Positions 17,665 through 25,706 of a DNA stretch of 64,000 bases are shown here, in pieces. The notes beneath the pieces are model-generated. The model was given only the letters and a program-made list of their open reading frames with translations, searched no databases and was not told where the DNA came from. This DNA is from Paenibacillus sp. Soil787. GTDB taxonomy: Bacteria; Bacillota; Bacilli; Paenibacillales; NBRC-103111. The position numbers were made by a program, and so were the translations under genes. Each line of letters opens with the position of its first letter. Position 1 is the stretch's first letter. The stretch covers positions 170,136 through 234,135 of the forward strand of contig NZ_LMSP01000044.1 of NCBI RefSeq assembly GCF_001429545.1, written 5' to 3'.

Positions 17665-17672
17665 TTAAAAGC

Positions 17673-17707
17673 AGCAGATACCTTACGATTAAGGTGTCTG
17701 CTCTTTT
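17673..17707 (+). terminator. Terminator of the HisA-like gene
   Basis: 13-bp stem (17673-17685 with 17690-17702, one G-T pair) and a T run. Confidence 0.85.
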
Positions 17708-17738
17708 ACGATTCGGTGAAATAGGGGATGTTTGAGGG

Positions 17739-19109
17739 ATGGCACGCTGGCAAAGACTTTACTATTTGGGTATGGTTTTAGCCCTAATATTAGCTGTAAC
17801 AGGGGAATTAATTTGGCTGCCTGATCCCTTGCGATTAGGTGCAAGGATTTATTGGATAGATGCGATTGATCTACTGATCTATGCTCTTGCCTTGATTCCT
17901 ATTATTTGGATGGCTGGCGCACTAAGGCATATGTTCTCGCAAAGAAGTATCTGGATTCGCGTTCGAAGTATCGCGGTAATCGCAGCTTCCTTGACAAGTG
18001 TCATTATTCTGTTAACAATTCCGAAGAAAGTTGAAATTTCGGTGAGTACTTTTCTTATAACTTGGTTACTAATATTTATAGATTTATTTTTCCATGAACG
18101 GATGCGTCGCAAGATGCCTGTTCAGAGTATAACCGTGTTTGGTTCTACTTTGTGTCTATTGCTCGTGATGTTCTGGCCAACGAATTTCATGGTCACTTAC
18201 CCAGGATTGACCTTAAATATGAATCGTTATGCTCTGGCAAATGGGGGAAGTGCTCATGGAGATATTTCGGGTGTGCTCGTCTTTGAGCGGCCAGCATTCC
18301 CGATCGATTGGCTATATGCGAAGCTTTTTCCTAAGTATACATTTGAGCCGAAGAATCTCGGTATGTCTTTGGGAGCGTATAACCAAGAAGTACGTGCGAT
18401 GAAGGAGGATGCGAACGCCGCGGGAAGTGCAATTGCTTATCAGAAAGTAGGTAAGGGCAAGGGGATCACCTCGCACGGTGTTCGCATCACAGCTATTCTA
18501 AAAGATAGCCCTGGTGCTGGCGTCTTGCAGCTAAGCGATGTGATCGAGGGAGTAGATGGTTATAGCGTTATAACAGTTCAAGAGCTGACAGCCCGAATGA
18601 AATTGACCAAGCCTGGGGATCAAGTGAAGGTGTTGTTGCTGCGCGGCGGACAGCAAGTTAGTCTATCGGTTATGACACGGGCAAATCCGGACGATCCGAG
18701 CCGTGCTGCCTTCGGCATTCAAGTTGCGAATGAGGTGCAATATGATATTCCAGAGCCGGTGAAATATCATAACTATTTACTGCATGAAGGAGGGCCTTCG
18801 CATGGGGCGGTGCTGGCACTAACTTTGATTGATCAGCTCACACCTTGCGGTGTTACTTACGGGAATCGTGTAGCAGGCACAGGAACCATAGAGCCCGATG
18901 GTTCGATTGGTCCAGTTGGAGGCTTAGAGCAAAAAGCCTATAGTGTCAGCAGAACGGATGCCGATGTATTCTTTGTTCCATCCCAAAATGAGTCAGAAGC
19001 AAGACGAGGAGCAACTGGACTGCTAATTGTACCTGTGAATACGATTGACGATATGTTGAATTGGTTGCACAATCATCCTAAGCAAAAAAATCAGTCAACT
19101 TGCTCTTAG
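17739..19109 (+). CDS. Membrane-anchored PDZ-Lon serine protease
   Basis: 456 residues. Unlike the one-helix YlbL/SepM proteins, this has about five membrane segments in residues 7-165. A PDZ domain follows (about 240-315: GVRITAILKDSPGAGVLQLSDVI), then a Lon S16 protease domain with the Ser-Lys dyad in GGPSHG (Ser354) and GGLEQKAYS (Lys399), 45 residues apart as in Lon. The usual GPSAG has become GPSHG. Probably cleaves extracytoplasmic or membrane substrates. No ribosome binding site stronger than GAGGG is visible before the ATG. Confidence 0.85.
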   Translation: MARWQRLYYLGMVLALILAVTGELIWLPDPLRLGARIYWIDAIDLLIYALALIPIIWMAGALRHMFSQRSIWIRVRSIAVIAASLTSVIILLTIPKKVEISVSTFLITWLLIFIDLFFHERMRRKMPVQSITVFGSTLCLLLVMFWPTNFMVTYPGLTLNMNRYALANGGSAHGDISGVLVFERPAFPIDWLYAKLFPKYTFEPKNLGMSLGAYNQEVRAMKEDANAAGSAIAYQKVGKGKGITSHGVRITAILKDSPGAGVLQLSDVIEGVDGYSVITVQELTARMKLTKPGDQVKVLLLRGGQQVSLSVMTRANPDDPSRAAFGIQVANEVQYDIPEPVKYHNYLLHEGGPSHGAVLALTLIDQLTPCGVTYGNRVAGTGTIEPDGSIGPVGGLEQKAYSVSRTDADVFFVPSQNESEARRGATGLLIVPVNTIDDMLNWLHNHPKQKNQSTCS

Positions 19110-19113
19110 CCAA

Positions 19114-19151
19114 AAAAAGCGCATGTTGTCACTTCGACAACTGCGCTTTTT
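19114..19151 (+). terminator. Terminator of the PDZ-Lon gene
   Basis: Stem AAAAAGCGCA / TGCGCTTTTT with an inner GTTGTC / GACAAC stem. The A/T symmetry allows action on both strands. Confidence 0.88.
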
Positions 19152-19239
19152 CATAGTTTACTTAGCCATGCTCATATTTTCTTAACAATATTTATATAAA
19201 ATATATAAATAATAGACTACTCATTGGAGGTCATGCAAA

Positions 19240-19398
19240 ATGGACTCGTTATTTGAACTAGAGAAGAAAATAGAAGCTAAAAGAGATGAGCTTAACCATG
19301 CGGGAAACATGTACGAGCTGCGCTCCGAGTTCATTTTGCGATTATCTGGTGAGTTGGATGAATTATTAAATACTTATCAAATATTGATAGCTTGTTAG
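19240..19398 (+). CDS. Spo0E-like aspartyl-phosphate phosphatase
   Basis: 52 residues: an amphipathic helix (LFELEKKIEAKRDEL), a linker, and a second helix with LSGELDELLNTY. The SxELD signature of Spo0E proteins is present. These small helical hairpins dephosphorylate Spo0A~P and delay sporulation. GGAGG lies 9 bases before ATG 19240. Length is at the short end of the family. A single gene between the PDZ-Lon terminator and a broken hydrolase. Confidence 0.85.
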   Translation: MDSLFELEKKIEAKRDELNHAGNMYELRSEFILRLSGELDELLNTYQILIAC

Positions 19399-19444
19399 TC
19401 TCTAGACGATTCATAAATCTTTCGTGCGAAAACTTTTCAACAGC

Positions 19445-19732
19445 CTAGTTAGGGTCAGCGCCATGTCCTGGGAATTCAGGAACATAGACGGTATGGCCTT
19501 TTTTGCGTAATTCAGAAGCAACCCCAGACCAAAAGCTTGTATCTGCCCACGAACCATGAATCAGAACAAAAGTGAGAGGCTGATCTCTTTCACGGTACTC
19601 ATGTTCGAAATCCTGAGCCTAAGGAGCCTGAGTGGTGTAAGGCCATACGGAAGGGGGAAATGGGGGGGGGTTAGGATGCTGGAACGTCCAAGATTGGAAT
19701 GGTTGCGGCAGGTTCTCATAATTGTAGGTCAT
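19445..19732 (-). pseudogene. Broken alpha/beta hydrolase
   Basis: The minus-strand frame from ATG 19732 reads 96 codons and resembles the N-terminal part of an alpha/beta hydrolase: LTFVLIHGSWADTSFW and GHTVYVPEFPGHGADPN. It is interrupted by an in-frame TAG at codon 38 and ends in a stop after GADPN, long before the nucleophile elbow expected of a protein of 230 or more residues. A run of nine C at the PNPPPF segment may reflect slippage. Clearly a remnant. Confidence 0.75.
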
Positions 19733-19790
19733 TAAGGTCTTCCTCTCGAAGTTTATGCATTAGTGTTTGCCCAGAAAGCCCAGTTGCCAC

Positions 19791-19823
19791 AACAAAACAA
19801 AATGACGTCCGTTCTGGACGTCA
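19791..19823 (-). terminator. Terminator of the DUF2642-type gene
   Basis: 8-bp stem (19803-19810 with 19816-19823) followed on the minus strand by a T-rich tract. Confidence 0.75.
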
Positions 19824-19826
19824 ACG

Positions 19827-20531
19827 TTAGAAAATGCGCCCTCCAAAGTTGTCATTTTTGCGAGCAGATGGTAAATGTATCGTTTTCACATGCTCACTAT
19901 GGAGTATCGATTTCCCGGTAGCTGTATGGAGCTCGAGAAAAGGATGATCCGCTGAATGAAGGACGCCAATTTTACTTGGATTCTCCCCAAGATCCAGGAC
20001 AACAAACTGGCTTTCCAGTTTTTTTAACTGCTGATCAAATGTGCGTGAAAACGTAACTTGAGAAGGTTGGACGAGAAAATTCTCCATTTTCATAGAGTAC
20101 GGTGTCGTATTAGGATGGTATGGGATCACATATTTGACATGCTTCATCGAAATAAAAATCGTATGAAATATAGGGGAGTGGAAGGCAAAATAATCATTCA
20201 TGATATGAGTCAAGTACCCATGTATGCTTTGATTGCCAGTGATATATATTTCAACGAACATCCCTTTAGCGCTCATTAACATCTTTCGATAAGAGATAGA
20301 CGAGGACTGAAGATCAAAAGGATATTCCGAAGGTGGGTCTATGGAAGAGCTAGCATAGGTATCGAGCTTTAAATACTGTAAATGGATAATTGGAATATAG
20401 TAAAAATGAAATTCATTGAAAATCACGATAATATCACTGCCTACCTCAAGCAGTACGCCCTTTAAAGGTTGTTGAAGCCCCGAAAATGATAGCTCCACTT
20501 GTTTATCAATTAGTTTTGTCATTGCTTCCAC
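19827..20531 (-). CDS. DUF2642-type spore-coat-like protein
   Basis: 234 residues with three repeats of an SH3/Sm-like beta domain. The first (IDKQVELSFSGLQQPLKGVLLEVGSDIIVIF) is the DUF2642 signature; the second covers about 85-135 (FVEIYITGNQSIHGYLTHI) and the third is C-terminal. It is a paralogue of the protein at 24898-25572: both share VEIYI(T/S)xNQ(S/T)IHGY. GTG 20531 is chosen with AAAGGAGG 8 bases upstream; ATG 20522 is the alternative. Placed in the spore-coat cluster downstream of the CotB-like gene. Function not known. Confidence 0.75.
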   Translation of the reverse strand: MEAMTKLIDKQVELSFSGLQQPLKGVLLEVGSDIIVIFNEFHFYYIPIIHLQYLKLDTYASSSIDPPSEYPFDLQSSSISYRKMLMSAKGMFVEIYITGNQSIHGYLTHIMNDYFAFHSPIFHTIFISMKHVKYVIPYHPNTTPYSMKMENFLVQPSQVTFSRTFDQQLKKLESQFVVLDLGENPSKIGVLHSADHPFLELHTATGKSILHSEHVKTIHLPSARKNDNFGGRIF

Positions 20532-20546
20532 AGTTTGCACCTCCTT

Positions 20547-20660
20547 TCAATCTAGTAGAAATGCTTTAACTAGTGCATAAATAACCCCAAATGGCGCGCT
20601 GAATGCCGTAGCAATCAGCGCGCCTGCGACGAGATTGGGGTTATAGGATATGGGAATCAT
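20547..20660 (-). CDS. Possible 37-residue hydrophobic peptide between the two coat genes
   Basis: The minus-strand frame ATG 20660 to TGA 20547 gives MIPISYNPNLVAG, a GALIATAFSAPFGV segment and a C-terminal LVKAFLLD, a single-membrane-span peptide. The GALIATAxSAPxGV words also occur in the ArsB-type permease at 23.5 kb, so it could be a fragment of such a gene or a coincidence of hydrophobic sequence. No ribosome binding site; the same DNA forms a strong hairpin (GGCGCGCTGA / TCAGCGCGCC inside ATAACCCCA / TGGGGTTAT). It lies between the CotB-like and DUF2642 genes. Confidence 0.35.
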   Translation of the reverse strand: MIPISYNPNLVAGALIATAFSAPFGVIYALVKAFLLD

Positions 20661-20683
20661 TTGTGCAGCAAGTTCTACTAGAT

Positions 20684-21313
20684 TTAAAGAGCGCGGTATT
20701 TTTTCAGTAAAAGTTTAATGGCTACGATTTGTGAAGCTGTTGCTTTGTTGCTTTTGTTATTGTTGCTTTTGTTGTTATTATTGCTTTTGTTGTTATTGTT
20801 ATTTTTATTGGAAGAGCTATTCGAGTTATTGCCTTTGCTATTATTTTTGTTAACGGCATTAATACTTTTAATATGGAAGATTGGAATTCGGATGATTTCA
20901 TTATTTACAACAAGCAGCAAGACGTTATCCCCGGAATATACGACAAGACCTTCCACTTTCTCAGGGCCTCCACGGTTGATTTGAACAAATGTGTATCTCA
21001 TTTGATTCAAGAGTCCTTCAAAGGTATAAGCATGTTCAAAACGGTTAAGAGTTCTGCCGCTTCTGTTGCTTTTATTGCTTTTGTTGCTTTTGTTGCTTCC
21101 ATTGCTACTGTTACTTTTGTTACCTCTGCTAGCATTGCTGCCACTAATGCTTTTGATATGTTGTAATTGAATGTAAACAATTATTCCATCATTCATACGG
21201 ACTACTAAGTAATCATGATGGACGGAAAGTAATCTACCAACGATAGAGTCAGGACCTCCACGATTGATTTTAACCTCAGTACCGATTAATGAACCTAAAT
21301 AGTTTAAACTCAT
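20684..21313 (-). CDS. CotB-like spore coat protein
   Basis: 209 residues. Two CotB-type beta domains (residues 1-55 and 90-150), each with the signature INRGGP (residues about 17-22 and again near 118), are joined by a Ser/Asn/Lys/Arg-rich linker. A tail of Asn, Lys and Ser repeats (NNNNKSNNNKSNK) follows. Bacillus CotB has the same RGGP domain and a Ser/Lys/Arg-rich tail that CotH phosphorylates. Here cotH is 770 bases away in the opposite direction. AGAGGGGAAA precedes the ATG. The long T/G-rich region on the plus strand is the complement of the Asn/Ser/Lys tail. Confidence 0.82.
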   Translation of the reverse strand: MSLNYLGSLIGTEVKINRGGPDSIVGRLLSVHHDYLVVRMNDGIIVYIQLQHIKSISGSNASRGNKSNSSNGSNKSNKSNKSNRSGRTLNRFEHAYTFEGLLNQMRYTFVQINRGGPEKVEGLVVYSGDNVLLLVVNNEIIRIPIFHIKSINAVNKNNSKGNNSNSSSNKNNNNNKSNNNNKSNNNKSNKATASQIVAIKLLLKKYRAL

Positions 21314-21591
21314 TTTGTCATTTCCCCTCTCAGGAATGTGGTTTAGTTTGTATATAAGCAGCGGATACTAGTTTGTGTTCACCCCCTGTACCAATGTCAT
21401 TGCTGCTCATTTGTAATATAAGTATATGTATCCGTTAGAGATGAGGTACTAGATTAGAATCTATTTTTGTAATAATTCCACCAAAAGAAGGAACCTACTA
21501 ATAATTAATTTTTCTATATCAACCAATATCTCTATCCAATTCGAATCTACTATCATAGACTGCACTATCAACTATGAGGAGGTTTTTGGAG

Positions 21592-22002
21592 ATGGAAGTT
21601 AGTTTATCTAACAAATGTAATTGCGAAAAAGCAAGCGGCAACAAAAATGAGAAAACACAAGCGCAAAAAAATGACAAAACCAGAGGCTGCAAAAGTAACA
21701 AAACAAGAGGAAACAAAAGCGACAAAACAAGAGGAAACAAAAGCGACAAAACAAGAGGAAACAAAAGCGACAAAACAAGAGGCAACAAAAGTGACAAAAC
21801 AAGAGGAAACAAAAGCGACAAAACAAGAGGCAACAAAAGTGACAAAACAAGAGGCAACAAGAGTGACAAAACAAGAGGCAACAAAAGCGACAAAACAAGA
21901 GGAAACAAAAGCGACAAAACAAGAGGCAACAAGAGTGACAAAACAAGAGGCAACAAAAGTGGCAAAACAAGAGGGAACAAGAGCCGTGGCAATCGTTCAT
22001 AA
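21592..22002 (+). CDS. CotG-like Lys/Ser/Arg repeat protein, probable CotH substrate
   Basis: 136 residues. After a short Cys-containing head (MEVSLSNKCNCEK) the protein is made of 12 tandem octapeptides, ten of them identical RGNKSDKT, encoded by perfect 24-bp repeats. It is highly basic and Ser-rich, as in CotG, the coat protein that CotH phosphorylates at repeated Ser-Lys motifs. ATG 21592 is chosen because GAGGAGG lies 9 bases upstream. The other reading frames of this repeat are also open but lack a start site. It lies directly upstream of cotH with a terminator between. Function by context. Confidence 0.78.
   Translation: MEVSLSNKCNCEKASGNKNEKTQAQKNDKTRGCKSNKTRGNKSDKTRGNKSDKTRGNKSDKTRGNKSDKTRGNKSDKTRGNKSDKTRGNKSDKTRGNKSDKTRGNKSDKTRGNKSDKTRGNKSGKTRGNKSRGNRS
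21682..21969 (+). repeat. 12 x 24-bp coding tandem repeat in the cotG-like gene
   Basis: Period 24. Ten units (21706-21945) encode RGNKSDKT without change, with silent variation such as GGA/GGC and AGC/AGT. The outer units are degenerate (RGCKSNKT, RGNKSGKT). Confidence 0.92.
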
Positions 22003-22028
22003 TCACGAATAAATTAATCTAGAATGAA

Positions 22029-22055
22029 AGTCTATCTACAGTAGATAGGCTTTTT
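22029..22055 (+). terminator. Terminator between the cotG-like gene and cotH
   Basis: 10-bp stem (22030-22039 with 22041-22050, one G-T pair) and TTTTT, 24 bases before cotH. Confidence 0.65.
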
Positions 22056-22078
22056 ATTATGTAAAAAGGCGGTGTGCC

Positions 22079-23131
22079 ATGATACCGACTCGACATATCG
22101 TAATCCAGGATCATCAACTTAGAAAGTTGAATGAAGATGTTTGGAGCAATCAATTTGTAAACGGTGTACTTATTAGTAAAGGGAAAAGTGTTCCTATTAA
22201 GATTCGTTATCGTGGTGGGCACACGCGAGAGTATAGGAAGAAATCGTACGAAATTGTATGTGGGGGTAAGACTTACCACCTGAATGCAGAGTATGATGAT
22301 CCTTCGATGATACGGAATGCACTCTCCTTTCGATTTTTCCAACGTATTGGTGTACCTAGTCCACAAACAAAGCATTTTGAATTGAAGCTAAATGGAGAGA
22401 ATCTGGGGGTTTACTTAGAAATAGAAGCGGTTGATAAAAACTTCTTCAGGCAAAGGAAGATTAGTGCGCAATCCCTTTTTTATGCCGTGGATGATGATGC
22501 CAACTTTGAGCTGTTTCACCCGGAAACAAAAAGGAATAAGAAGTCGTTGTTTGAAGGGTACGAGCAAATCATGGGCTTAAGCGCCGAAAAAAAAGAACTG
22601 AGCGCATTCATTTCCAAGATCAATAAACTGTCTGGAAAACCATTGTCTCAATACTTACAATCCCATTTGGATATAGATAATTATTTGCGATGGTTAGCAG
22701 GAGCCGTTTTTACTGGAAATTTTGATGGGTTTGATCAAAATTATGCGATCTATCGTCACAGGCCAAGCAAATTATACCGCATCATACCTTGGGATTATGA
22801 AGGCACGTGGGGGAGGAATTGCTATGGGAAAATATGTGGCAGTGATTTGGTACGTATTAAAGGCTACAATGGCTTGACCGGAAAACTGATGAGTTTCAAG
22901 AGCGTTAGGCTGCGTTATAAACAAATTCTTGCCTCCATTCTTCGTACATCGTTTACACAGAAACAGATATCTCCGATGATTGAACATTTACATGGTACGA
23001 TAGCCCCTTATTTATTGAATGATTATAATCGTAAGTGGCCTTATTCAGAATTCAGAGGTGAGCCAGAACTAATAATGAACTACATTAAGGAAAGGCGGGA
23101 AATTATTAAGCAAGAAATGGAAAAGCTTTAG
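22079..23131 (+). CDS. cotH: CotH family spore coat protein kinase
   Basis: 350 residues, the usual CotH length. CotH is an atypical protein kinase in the mother cell that phosphorylates coat proteins such as CotB and CotG. Visible family features are PIKIRYRGGHTREYRKKSYEI, the catalytic core FDGFDQNYAIYRH, and IPWDYEGTWGRNCYG, whose Asp and Glu are expected to bind Mg. ATG 22079 follows AAGGCGGTG. Two candidate substrates, CotB-like and CotG-like, are immediately upstream. Confidence 0.93.
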   Translation: MIPTRHIVIQDHQLRKLNEDVWSNQFVNGVLISKGKSVPIKIRYRGGHTREYRKKSYEIVCGGKTYHLNAEYDDPSMIRNALSFRFFQRIGVPSPQTKHFELKLNGENLGVYLEIEAVDKNFFRQRKISAQSLFYAVDDDANFELFHPETKRNKKSLFEGYEQIMGLSAEKKELSAFISKINKLSGKPLSQYLQSHLDIDNYLRWLAGAVFTGNFDGFDQNYAIYRHRPSKLYRIIPWDYEGTWGRNCYGKICGSDLVRIKGYNGLTGKLMSFKSVRLRYKQILASILRTSFTQKQISPMIEHLHGTIAPYLLNDYNRKWPYSEFRGEPELIMNYIKERREIIKQEMEKL

Positions 23132-23133
23132 TT

Positions 23134-23163
23134 AACCAAATGCCCCATAGCATTTGGTTTTTT
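23134..23163 (+). terminator. Terminator of cotH
   Basis: 10-bp stem (23134-23143 with 23150-23159) and six T, two bases after the stop codon. Confidence 0.9.
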
Positions 23164-23310
23164 GTTGTTCCAATTCCTCTTTTACTAGACTTGAGTGGAA
23201 GTTTTGAAAGACGGGGGTAAGCGTTTATAGCAAAATGAATACAGGTCCCGTATACATACTGTATCAGTATCTACTAATGATAGATGGTGGTAGATGGTAG
23301 GAGGGAGGGA

Positions 23311-23472
23311 ATGACAATGGTCGTCATTTTTATCATTATATTTGCAGGGATTCTACTATACTTTTTACTTAAACCGCCTTTACAGACCGAAATAGAAGCC
23401 GCTTATGAAAATGTACCTTCCGTAGACTTGACTATGCCCGAAATGTCATTCATTAAGAGAATAGACGTTTGA
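23311..23472 (+). CDS. Small single-span membrane protein
   Basis: 53 residues: a membrane segment (VVIFIIIFAGILLYFLL, about 4-20) and a short hydrophilic tail. No family recognised. Two closely spaced ATGs (23311, 23317) follow a strong GGAGGGAGGG. It lies 52 bases before the ArsB-type gene, so it could be co-transcribed with it. Function unknown. Confidence 0.55.
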   Translation: MTMVVIFIIIFAGILLYFLLKPPLQTEIEAAYENVPSVDLTMPEMSFIKRIDV

Positions 23473-23524
23473 GGCAGTATACTCTGATAGTTAAATACTT
23501 TTTCAAAAAGCGGGGTGAAAATTT

Positions 23525-24868
23525 ATGATCGGTTCCTCAATGGTAACCCTTACAATAGCAGCATTTCTAATGACAGTTATCCTCATTCTATGGCGTCCTA
23601 AGGAGTTGAATGAAGCTATTCCGGCTATTGGAGGAGCTGTCCTCGTCATTCTAAGTGGGAGTGTTTCGTTCGGTGATTTGCTGAAAATAACAAATACGAT
23701 CAGTGACGCTGCTATCACAATTATGGCTACCATCGTCATGGCCATCGTATTAGAGAGCTTTGGATTCTTCCAATGGGCAGCTGAAGGTTTAATGGCTAGA
23801 GCCAAAGGATCAGGGATCCGTCTATTCTGGTACGTTAATCTACTTTGTTTCCTGATGACTCTATTCTTCAACAATGATGGCAGCATTATGATAACAACGC
23901 CTATATTAATCATTGTTCTTCAGAATTTAGGTTTAAAAAATCATCAGAAAATTCCCTATTTACTCTCAGGCGCCCTGATTGCTACTGCTTCTAGTGCTCC
24001 TATTGGTGTTAGTAATATTGTTAATCTCATTGCGCTAAAAATTGTCGGAATGGATTTATATATGCACACATTAATGATGTTTATCCCCTCTACGTTAGGT
24101 TTAATCGTATTTTTATTGCTTTTATTTCTTTGTTTTTACCGCATGCTTCCTAAGAAATTGCCATTAAACGCGATAGTACCTGGAAAACATCCTTTATACG
24201 TTGATCCTCCAAAATCGATGCCAGTCATTAAAGATCGAACAAAATTTATGAGAAATATATTATTGTTTGTATTTATAGTTCGTGTAAGCCTATTTGCTGC
24301 TTCGTATATGAATATACCGGTAAGTCTTGTGGCTGTTATTGGATCAATTATTCTACTGACTTGGCGTTGGATATATCTCAAAATATCTCCTGTCGATATG
24401 GTAAAGAAGACTCCGTGGCATATTCTCGTATTTGCCTTCGGGATGTACGTTATCATATATGGATTAAATAATATTGGCCTTACTCATATGCTAGTCAATT
24501 TCTTAAAGCCGCTAGCTTCAGGAGACTTATTAAATGGAAGTTTGCTAATGGGCGGACTAGTCACAGTCTTGTCTACGTTAGTAAATAATCACCCAGCTTT
24601 AATGATTGGAACTCTCACGTTAACGGGCATGGGGTTAGACCCTCTGACTTTAAAGGTTACCTACTTAGCAAGTGTCGTGGGTAGTGATTTAGGGTCTTTA
24701 ATTCTGCCAATTGGGACACTGGCTTCGTTGATTTGGCTCCATATCCTTAGGCAGCATAAGGTGAAAATAACATGGAAGGATTATTGCAAGGTCACATTTA
24801 TAACGATTCCCCCTGCTTTAATATTCACATTGGTTTGTCTTTCTTTTTGGGTAAAGTGGATTTTTTAA
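23525..24868 (+). CDS. ArsB/NhaD-type ion transporter (YdfA-like)
   Basis: 447 residues, about eleven membrane segments, of the ion transporter superfamily that includes the arsenite pump ArsB. Conserved signatures: FNNDGSIMITTPIL in the first half, SGALIATASSAPIGVSNIVN, and in the second half STLVNNHPALMI, the pair of inverted repeats of this fold. Most likely exports arsenite or exchanges Na+ for H+. GGGGTG lies 9 bases before the ATG. It lies between two coat-gene groups, and no arsR or arsC is present. Confidence 0.85.
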   Translation: MIGSSMVTLTIAAFLMTVILILWRPKELNEAIPAIGGAVLVILSGSVSFGDLLKITNTISDAAITIMATIVMAIVLESFGFFQWAAEGLMARAKGSGIRLFWYVNLLCFLMTLFFNNDGSIMITTPILIIVLQNLGLKNHQKIPYLLSGALIATASSAPIGVSNIVNLIALKIVGMDLYMHTLMMFIPSTLGLIVFLLLLFLCFYRMLPKKLPLNAIVPGKHPLYVDPPKSMPVIKDRTKFMRNILLFVFIVRVSLFAASYMNIPVSLVAVIGSIILLTWRWIYLKISPVDMVKKTPWHILVFAFGMYVIIYGLNNIGLTHMLVNFLKPLASGDLLNGSLLMGGLVTVLSTLVNNHPALMIGTLTLTGMGLDPLTLKVTYLASVVGSDLGSLILPIGTLASLIWLHILRQHKVKITWKDYCKVTFITIPPALIFTLVCLSFWVKWIF

Positions 24869-24897
24869 AAAAATGAAAGTTAAGGAGGTTATCAACC

Positions 24898-25572
24898 ATG
24901 ATATTTTTCAACACGTATATTGGAATGATGGTACAGATTGAGATGATGGGGGATCGGGATAAAATTGGCTACCTGATCGATGTGGGACCAGATATCATTG
25001 TCATTTACATGGAAAAGAAGTATTTGTATATTCCTATCGCTCATATTAGAAATATCGCATTACAAGCCGATGACAAAATGAATACGGAGTCTCCGCCAGC
25101 CCCAGTTAAGCAAACAGGAGAGATCTCTTATAACCAGATCTTAAACAGTGCGATCGATCGATTCGTAGAAATTTATATTTCCAGTAATCAGACAATCCAT
25201 GGTTATGTGAGACATATTGCACAAGACTACTTTGTGTTTTATTCGCCTCTTTATCAAGTCATGTACATTCCGTTATTTCATCTAAAATGGATCAGTCCGT
25301 ATCAAACCTATCAGACTCCCTATTCCCAAGTACAAAATCAAATGGCAGGCAGTTCATCAGATCCAACTTTTGCTTTGCTCCCGAATACCTTTGATCAGCT
25401 GCTCAAAGACTTAGAAGGAGAAATCCTCTGTTTTGACACTGGTTTACATGCGAACAAGATGGGTTTGCTGCAGAAATTAAACCTTCCTTTTGTTGAACTG
25501 ATCACGGCGGATGAGAAGAAGCTGCATTACAACATTCAACATATCAAGAATTGTATTCCCTTTAAAAAGTGA
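24898..25572 (+). CDS. DUF2642-type spore-coat-like protein, second copy
   Basis: 224 residues, three beta-rich repeats as in the gene at 19827-20531. The N-terminal DUF2642 domain has VGPDIIVIYMEKKYLYIPI, and the second has FVEIYISSNQTIHGYVRHI. It is a paralogue, not an identical copy, so duplication is old. AAGGAGG lies 7-8 bases before the ATG. It follows the ArsB-type gene by 29 bases, so the two are probably one operon. Confidence 0.75.
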   Translation: MIFFNTYIGMMVQIEMMGDRDKIGYLIDVGPDIIVIYMEKKYLYIPIAHIRNIALQADDKMNTESPPAPVKQTGEISYNQILNSAIDRFVEIYISSNQTIHGYVRHIAQDYFVFYSPLYQVMYIPLFHLKWISPYQTYQTPYSQVQNQMAGSSSDPTFALLPNTFDQLLKDLEGEILCFDTGLHANKMGLLQKLNLPFVELITADEKKLHYNIQHIKNCIPFKK

Positions 25573-25595
25573 AGGAGTTTTCATTTTCTAGTAGA

Positions 25596-25638
25596 AAAGC
25601 AGTTAGCCAGAAAGTGGATAACTGTCTTTCTCTTTTTA
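25596..25638 (+). terminator. Terminator of the second DUF2642-type gene
   Basis: CAGTTA / TAACTG stem (25600-25605 with 25619-25624), flanked by A-rich and T-rich tracts. Confidence 0.55.
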
Positions 25639-25706
25639 TTTAGGAGGCACTTTATGGTAAGATGGGAGTTGTTTTTCATAAAATGGAGTAAAGTAGGTTC
25701 AAGCCG

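Noticed and set aside
20718-20984. Leucine-rich plus-strand frame
   Set aside because: It is the complement of the Asn/Ser/Lys tail of the CotB-like gene; no ribosome binding site.
21682-21969. Possible CRISPR array
   Set aside because: The 24-bp repeats are contiguous with no unique spacers and encode a periodic protein.
21519-22012. Alternative long frames through the 24-bp repeat (Leu/Pro-rich on the minus strand, Lys/Thr/Glu-rich in the second plus frame)
   Set aside because: A 24-base period keeps several frames open at once. Only the frame starting at 21592 has a ribosome binding site and a unique head.
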